Shown here piece after piece: positions 59,600 through 64,000 of a stretch of 64,000 nt of DNA. The first letter of the stretch is position 1. Each line of letters starts with the position of its first letter. Source of the DNA: Microbacterium enclense (GTDB lineage Bacteria > Actinomycetota > Actinomycetes > Actinomycetales > Microbacteriaceae); contig NZ_KQ758467.1 of NCBI RefSeq assembly GCF_001456955.1, forward strand, positions 186,001 to 250,000, in the 5' to 3' direction. Below the pieces are notes generated by a model, which saw only the letters and a program-made list of their open reading frames with translations, had not been told where the DNA came from and did no database searches. Made by a program: the position numbers and the translations under genes.

Positions 59600-60901
59600 T
59601 CAGCCCGCGGCCTTCACGAGCGCGTCGCGCACGTCGGCGGGGAACCAGTCGTAGCCCTCGAGGTACGGGTCGGGCTCGATGAAGCCGTCGGACGCCCAGA
59701 CGATGTCGAACTGGTTCTGGTCGTTGATGCGGCCGATGTGCCCGGGCTTGGAGATGTGGTGGTTGTCACCGTCGAGGGTGACGACGCCCTCGGGAGCGTC
59801 GACGGTGATGCCGCCGGCCTTGGCCGCCGCGTTGATGGCATCCACGTCGAACGAGCCGGCCTTCTCGGCGAGCGCCTTGTAGAGGTACATCGAGATGTAC
59901 GCGGCCTCCATCGGGTCGCTGGTCACGCCGCTGCTGCCCGGGTAGGCCTTCCAGGCCTCGATGAAGGCCGGGTTGTTGGGGGTGTCGAGCGACTGGAAGT
60001 AGTTCCACGAGGCGTAGTTGCCGGTGACCGAGTGACCCATCGCGGGTGCTTCCTCTTCGGCGATGGAGACCGAGATGATCGGCGTCGTCTCCGGGGTGAG
60101 ACCGGCGTCGTAGTACGCCTTCACGAAGCCGACGTTGGAGGAGCCGTTGATGGTGTTGAAGACGTAGTCGGGCTTGGCGGCGACGATCTTGGCGACCTGG
60201 GTGGTCCAGTCGTCCTTGTCGAGCGGCACGTACTCCTCGCCGACGATCTCGATGCCGAGCTCGGCCGCGTACAGCTTGATGATCGCGTTCGCGGTGCGCG
60301 GGAAGACGTAGTCGGACCCGGCGAGGAACAGCTTCTTCACACCCTGGGAGGCCAGGAAGTCCATGGCCGGGATGATCTGCTGGTTGGTCGTGGCGCCGGT
60401 GTAGTAGATGTTCGGCGACGACTCGAGGCCCTCGTACTGCACGGGGTAGAAGAACAGGCCGTTGTGCTTCTCGACGACGGGCTTGACGGCCTTGCGCGAC
60501 GACGAGGTCCAGCCGCCGAAGATCGCCGCGACGCAGTCCTGCGTGAGCAGCTTCTCGGTCTTCTCGGCGAAGGTGGGCCAGTCGGTCGCGCCGTCTTCCT
60601 GCACGTACTCGATCTGCTTGCCGAGGATGCCGCCGTCGGCGTTGATCTCGTCGGCGGCCATGTGCAGCACGTTCGAGACCGTCTTCTCCGAGATGGCCAT
60701 GCCCCCGGTGAGGGAGTTGAGGAAGCCGAGCTTGATGGTGTCGCCGGAGGTGTCGACGCAGCTCGCGGCGGCCTCGGTCGAGGCGCCGCCGGCGGTGTCG
60801 CCGGCCTTGGCGCCGCAGCCCGACAGCACGAGGGCGGCTGTCGCGGTGACGGCTCCGAGGGTCATCAGCGCCCGGAGGCGCGGTCGTCGGGTCGTGGTCA
60901 T
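59600..60901 (-). CDS. urtA: Urea ABC transporter substrate-binding lipoprotein UrtA
   Basis: 433 aa from ATG 60901. A lipoprotein signal (MTTTRRPRLRALMTLGAVTATAALVLSGCGAK, lipobox LSGC) is followed by an IKLGFLNSLTGGMAISEKTVSNVLHMAADEINADGGILGKQIEYVQEDGATDWPTF domain and IAEEEAPAMG, GHYA-like GNYASWNYFQ, the UrtA pattern. It binds urea outside the membrane. Head of the urtABCDE-permease-tetR-tetR unit. Confidence 0.95.
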   Translation of the reverse strand: MTTTRRPRLRALMTLGAVTATAALVLSGCGAKAGDTAGGASTEAAASCVDTSGDTIKLGFLNSLTGGMAISEKTVSNVLHMAADEINADGGILGKQIEYVQEDGATDWPTFAEKTEKLLTQDCVAAIFGGWTSSSRKAVKPVVEKHNGLFFYPVQYEGLESSPNIYYTGATTNQQIIPAMDFLASQGVKKLFLAGSDYVFPRTANAIIKLYAAELGIEIVGEEYVPLDKDDWTTQVAKIVAAKPDYVFNTINGSSNVGFVKAYYDAGLTPETTPIISVSIAEEEAPAMGHSVTGNYASWNYFQSLDTPNNPAFIEAWKAYPGSSGVTSDPMEAAYISMYLYKALAEKAGSFDVDAINAAAKAGGITVDAPEGVVTLDGDNHHISKPGHIGRINDQNQFDIVWASDGFIEPDPYLEGYDWFPADVRDALVKAAG

Positions 60902-61337
60902 GCTGTGCTCCGTTTCGGTGTGAGGGAGGTGCAGGTGGTGCGCGATCCCGCCGGGGTGCTCGAGGCGACGTCCGTGGGCGGTGACGCGGCATGGGCCGCC
61001 CTCGGTGGTGCGCTCGTTCCTCGCTCGGATGCCGGCGGCGGCAGAACTTCGACGCCGGCTTCGGGTGGTCTCACAGTGGGACCACGGCATTGCACTGCCA
61101 TTTCTCGAACGTGTCGAGGATGTAAAACCTCCCCGGCCCCGCGCGGCGGGACCGTTGATTTTCCGCGGATCACGGCAGGTATCAGGCGATATGAGACCAA
61201 GAGGGTGAAGTTCGCGGTGGCAGACTCGTGACATCTTCGAGACCCGCCGCGAACGACGCTCCATGTCAGCGACATGTCACGAACCGTACAGTCGGGCACA
61301 TCACCCGATCACGCCTGAGGAAGGACGCACGAGGCCC
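60902..61337. promoter_or_regulatory. Divergent control region of urtA and ureA with candidate nitrogen sites
   Basis: 436 bp with no gene. A near-palindrome GTGGTCTCAC-A-GTGGGACCAC (61066-61086) lies 165 bp before urtA. GTGAC-N6-GAGAC at 61228-61243 resembles a GlnR half-box (GTnAC-N6-GAAAC). TGTCA repeats occur near 61264-61278. Nitrogen control of both directions is expected from the genes, but no single site is secure. Confidence 0.45.
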
Positions 61338-61640
61338 ATGCACCTGTCGCCCGCAGACGCCGAGAAGCTGCTGCTGGCCGTGGCCGGGATGGTCGCGCGC
61401 GATCGCCGGCAACGCGGCATCCTGCTGAACCACCCCGAAGCGGTCGCTCTGCTCTCGACCTGGGTGATCGAACGCGCCCGAGAGGGGGCCGAGGTCGCTC
61501 AGCTCATGACCGAGGGCCGTACGGTGCTGAGTCGCGCCGAGGTCATGGACGGCGTCGCCGACATGCTCACCGACGTGCAGGTCGAGGCGACCTTCCCCGA
61601 TGGGCGCAAGCTCGTCACCCTCCACCACCCGATCGACTGA
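61338..61640 (+). CDS. ureA: Urease gamma subunit
   Basis: 100 aa from ATG 61338. [50 protein letters not shown], then [31 protein letters not shown], which matches UreA along its whole length. It is the small structural subunit of the cytosolic nickel urease. First gene of ureABCF, ending 9 bp before ureB. Confidence 0.97.
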   Translation: MHLSPADAEKLLLAVAGMVARDRRQRGILLNHPEAVALLSTWVIERAREGAEVAQLMTEGRTVLSRAEVMDGVADMLTDVQVEATFPDGRKLVTLHHPID

Positions 61641-61649
61641 GGAGTCGTC

Positions 61650-61988
61650 ATGGCCGCAGGTACGTCAGAGGGGCCCGGAGCCGTCCGTGTGCGCCCCGGC
61701 TGGATCGAGCTGAACGCCGACCGCGGGCCCGACGAGCGCCGCGCGTTCGTCATCGTCAACACGGGCGACCGGCCCGTGCAGATCGGCTCGCACATCCACC
61801 TCGCTCAGGTGAACCCGGCTCTCGCGTTCGACCGCGCGGATGCCGAGGGGTTCCGCCTCGACATCCCCTCGGGCACCTCGGAGCGCTTCGAGCCGGGGGT
61901 GTCCAAGCGTGTCGACGCGGTGACCTTCCGCGGCGCTCGCCGGGTGCCCGGCATCCAGATCCCTCGTATCGAGGGAGGGGAGCGCTGA
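61650..61988 (+). CDS. ureB: Urease beta subunit
   Basis: 112 aa. [70 protein letters not shown] is UreB throughout; GSHxHxxxxNxxLxFDR is its signature. The stop shares one base with the ureC start (TGATG). Confidence 0.97.
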   Translation: MAAGTSEGPGAVRVRPGWIELNADRGPDERRAFVIVNTGDRPVQIGSHIHLAQVNPALAFDRADAEGFRLDIPSGTSERFEPGVSKRVDAVTFRGARRVPGIQIPRIEGGER

Positions 61989-63691
61989 TGGTGCGCATCG
62001 ACAGGGAGCGCTACGCGCGCATCTACGGCCCCACCGCGGGCGATCAGATCCGACTGGGCGACACCGATCTCTGGATCGAGATCGAGGACGACCTGACGGT
62101 CGGCGGCGAGGAGGCCGTGTTCGGCGGCGGCAAGTCGATCCGCGAGTCGATGGCGCAGAGCACCTGGTCACGGGCCGACGGAGCCCTCGACACCGTCATC
62201 ACGAACGCGATCATCCTCGACTGGTGGGGGATCGTCCGCGCCGACGTCGGCATCCGCGACGGGCGCATCGTCGGGATCGGTCGCGCCGGCAACCCCGACA
62301 TCGCCGACGGCGTCGACCCGCGCCTGGTCATCGGCCCCTCGACCGACGTCATCTCGGGGGAGGGGCGCATCCTCACCGCGGGCGGGATCGACTCGCACGT
62401 GCACCTGCTCTCGCCGTCGCAGATTCACGAGGCGCTCGCCACCGGCATCACCACGATCGTCGGCGGCGGCACCGGTCCCTCGGAGGGGTCCAAGGCCACC
62501 ACCGTGACCCCGGGTGCCTGGCACCTCGAGCAGATGCACCGCTCCCTCGATCGGCTGCCGGTCAACGTGCTGTTGCTCGGCAAGGGCAACACCGTCTCGC
62601 GCGCCGCGTTCGAGGAGCAGGCGCTGGCCGGGGCCGCCGGCTACAAGGTGCACGAGGACTGGGGGTCGACCCCCGCCGCGATCGACGCCAGCCTCCAGGC
62701 GGCGCAGGATTGGGGACTGCAGGTCGCCCTGCACAGCGACTCGCTCAACGAAGCGGGCTTCGTCGAATCGACCATCGACGCCATGGCGGGGCGCAGCATC
62801 CACGCGTTCCACGTCGAGGGTGCCGGCGGCGGACACGCGCCCGACATCCTCTCGATCGCGAGCCTGCCCTACGTCATCCCCGGCTCGACCAACCCGACGC
62901 TGCCGCACACGGTGAACACGGTGGCCGAGCATCTCGACATGCTCATGGTCTGCCACCACCTCAACCCCGGCGTGCCCGAAGACCTGGCGTTCGCCGAGTC
63001 GCGCATCCGCGCCACCACGATCGCGGCCGAAGACATCCTGCACGACATGGGGGCGATCTCGATCACCTCCTCCGACGCTCAGGCGATGGGCCGTATCGGC
63101 GAGGTCATCACGCGCACGTGGCAGGTCGCCCACGTGATGAAGGCCCGTCGCGGGAGCCTCGGCACGAGCCTGCCCGCCGACAACGAGCGCGCACGTCGCT
63201 ATGTGGCGAAGTACACCGTCAACCCGGCCATCGCGCACGGCATCGACCACGAGGTCGGGTCGGTCGAGGTGGGCCGCCTCGCCGACCTCGTGCTGTGGGA
63301 TCCGCGGTTCTTCGGCTTCCGCCCCGCGATCGTGATGAAGGGCGGTGGGCTGGTGTGGGGCGCGCTCGGCGACCCCAACGCCTCGATCCCCACCCCGCAG
63401 CCCGTGCTCATGCGGCCTTCGTTCGCGGATGCCATCGGCGCGACGCTCTCGGTGTCGTTCGTGTCGCCGCACGCGCTCGCCGCAGGCCTCGAGGAGCGGC
63501 TCGGTCTCTCGCGCCGCCTTCTGCCGCTGAAATCCACGCGCGAAGTTGGCAAGGCCGACATGCGCAACAACGACGCGCTGCCCCGCATCGACATCCGTCC
63601 CGACACGTTCGACATCAGCATCGACGGCGAGCAGGTCGAGGCGGCCCCGGCCTCCTCGCTCCCGCTCGCCCAGCTCTACCAGCTCTTCTGA
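61988..63691 (+). CDS. ureC: Urease alpha (catalytic) subunit
   Basis: 567 aa. All nickel ligands and the carbamylated lysine are in place: His137 and His139 (DSHVHLL), Lys220 (GYKVHEDWG), the His of [10 protein letters not shown], the active-site flap His in MVCHHLNP and Asp363 ([10 protein letters not shown]). It hydrolyses urea to ammonia and carbamate in the cytosol. The stop shares one base with the ureF start (TGATG). No ureE lies between ureC and ureF. Confidence 0.98.
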   Translation: MVRIDRERYARIYGPTAGDQIRLGDTDLWIEIEDDLTVGGEEAVFGGGKSIRESMAQSTWSRADGALDTVITNAIILDWWGIVRADVGIRDGRIVGIGRAGNPDIADGVDPRLVIGPSTDVISGEGRILTAGGIDSHVHLLSPSQIHEALATGITTIVGGGTGPSEGSKATTVTPGAWHLEQMHRSLDRLPVNVLLLGKGNTVSRAAFEEQALAGAAGYKVHEDWGSTPAAIDASLQAAQDWGLQVALHSDSLNEAGFVESTIDAMAGRSIHAFHVEGAGGGHAPDILSIASLPYVIPGSTNPTLPHTVNTVAEHLDMLMVCHHLNPGVPEDLAFAESRIRATTIAAEDILHDMGAISITSSDAQAMGRIGEVITRTWQVAHVMKARRGSLGTSLPADNERARRYVAKYTVNPAIAHGIDHEVGSVEVGRLADLVLWDPRFFGFRPAIVMKGGGLVWGALGDPNASIPTPQPVLMRPSFADAIGATLSVSFVSPHALAAGLEERLGLSRRLLPLKSTREVGKADMRNNDALPRIDIRPDTFDISIDGEQVEAAPASSLPLAQLYQLF

Positions 63692-64000
63692 TGGCATCCG
63701 TTCCACCGCTGTTCGCCACGCTGCTGCTGGCCGACGCCCGCCTGCCGTCGGGCGGTCACGCGCAGTCCGCGGGGGTCGAGCCGGCCCTGCTCGGCGGCCT
63801 CGACCCCGCCGACCTGCCTGCGTTGCTGCGCGCGCGTGTGCGCACCACGACGCTCGTCGAGGCGGGAACCGCGGTGGCCGCGCTCGCGCAGCACCGCGCG
63901 GGTGCCGACCTGGCCCCCGTCGAGCGGGCGTGGGAGGCGCGCACGCCCAGCGCCGCCCAGCGCGACGCGTCGCGGCTGCTCGCGCGCGGATACCTGCGGG
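63691..64000 (+). CDS. ureF: Urease accessory protein UreF, 3' truncated by the window
   Basis: The first 103 residues are visible. LFATLLLADARLPSGGHAQSAGVEPALLGGLDPADLPALLRARVRTTTLVEAGTAVAALAQ matches UreF, including the DxRxPxGG..HSxGxE-type N-terminal signature with Ala-Gln in place of the usual Phe/His. UreF works with UreG and UreD to load nickel into the apourease. Translationally coupled to ureC. The end lies outside the window. Confidence 0.9.
   Translation, partial: MASVPPLFATLLLADARLPSGGHAQSAGVEPALLGGLDPADLPALLRARVRTTTLVEAGTAVAALAQHRAGADLAPVERAWEARTPSAAQRDASRLLARGYLR

Overview
The window reads as chromosomal DNA of a high-GC actinobacterium, most likely Microbacteriaceae (Microbacterium-like). 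The signs are GC-rich third codon positions, ATGA, GTGA and TGATG gene overlaps, an Rv2578c-type radical SAM gene beneath an actinobacterial SOS box, and a heptamer (GGATGCC/GGCATCC) that is very common from about 10 kb onward. No rRNA, tRNA or CRISPR array was seen.

Region 1 (1-10 kb) is an accessory or decaying stretch with looser coding density and few GGATGCC heptamers. It holds a 5'-truncated flavodoxin-like gene, a TupA-type ATP-grasp gene, an unrecognised gene, a membrane-protein gene broken in a G7 tract, and a lipoprotein-like pseudogene with one nonsense codon and two frameshifts. A stress-type set follows: TM-helix protein, TetR, small membrane protein, PRC-barrel/DUF2382 protein and SDR oxidoreductase.

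Region 2 (10-29 kb) is ordinary chromosome: a paired fluoride channel, an RND pump, a DUF998 membrane protein with an odd tail, an aldose epimerase with a monooxygenase-domain protein, a DEAD-box helicase with a long repetitive N-terminus, a radical SAM gene with a LexA-like site, an AAA ATPase, a VanY peptidase, an LCP protein and a large secreted subtilase.

Region 3 (29-38 kb, minus strand) is the most interesting part. One LacI-type promoter/operator (TTGACA, 17 bp, CACAAT, then GTTAGCGCTAAC) precedes tatA-tatC-tatB, a Tat-exported GH43-like enzyme, a WxL-like surface protein, a second Tat-exported GH43 enzyme, a 51-aa remnant of the WxL-like gene, a LacI regulator and a DUF916 (WxL-interacting) membrane protein. 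I read it as a sugar-controlled glycan-degrading surface system that carries its own Tat translocase. The GH43/WxL-like pair appears to have been duplicated.

Region 4 (38-56 kb): hydrolase, NarL-type two-component pair, TetR, pirin, GNAT, an LANTG-anchored surface protein divergent from a Tat-exported PHP hydrolase with its own small TatA, then CstA and YbdD with an adjacent LytS/LytR-type pair (resembling BtsSR pyruvate sensing), a DUF485/SSS symporter pair, two overlapping TetR genes and an NCS1 permease. Region 5 (56-64 kb) is a nitrogen locus: urtABCDE (minus) divergent from ureABC and a partial ureF (plus), so urea uptake and hydrolysis are back to back. Small palindromic repeats (a 57-bp family, a GAGCCTGTCGA family and tandem 39-, 32- and 16-bp repeats) occupy several intergenic spaces.
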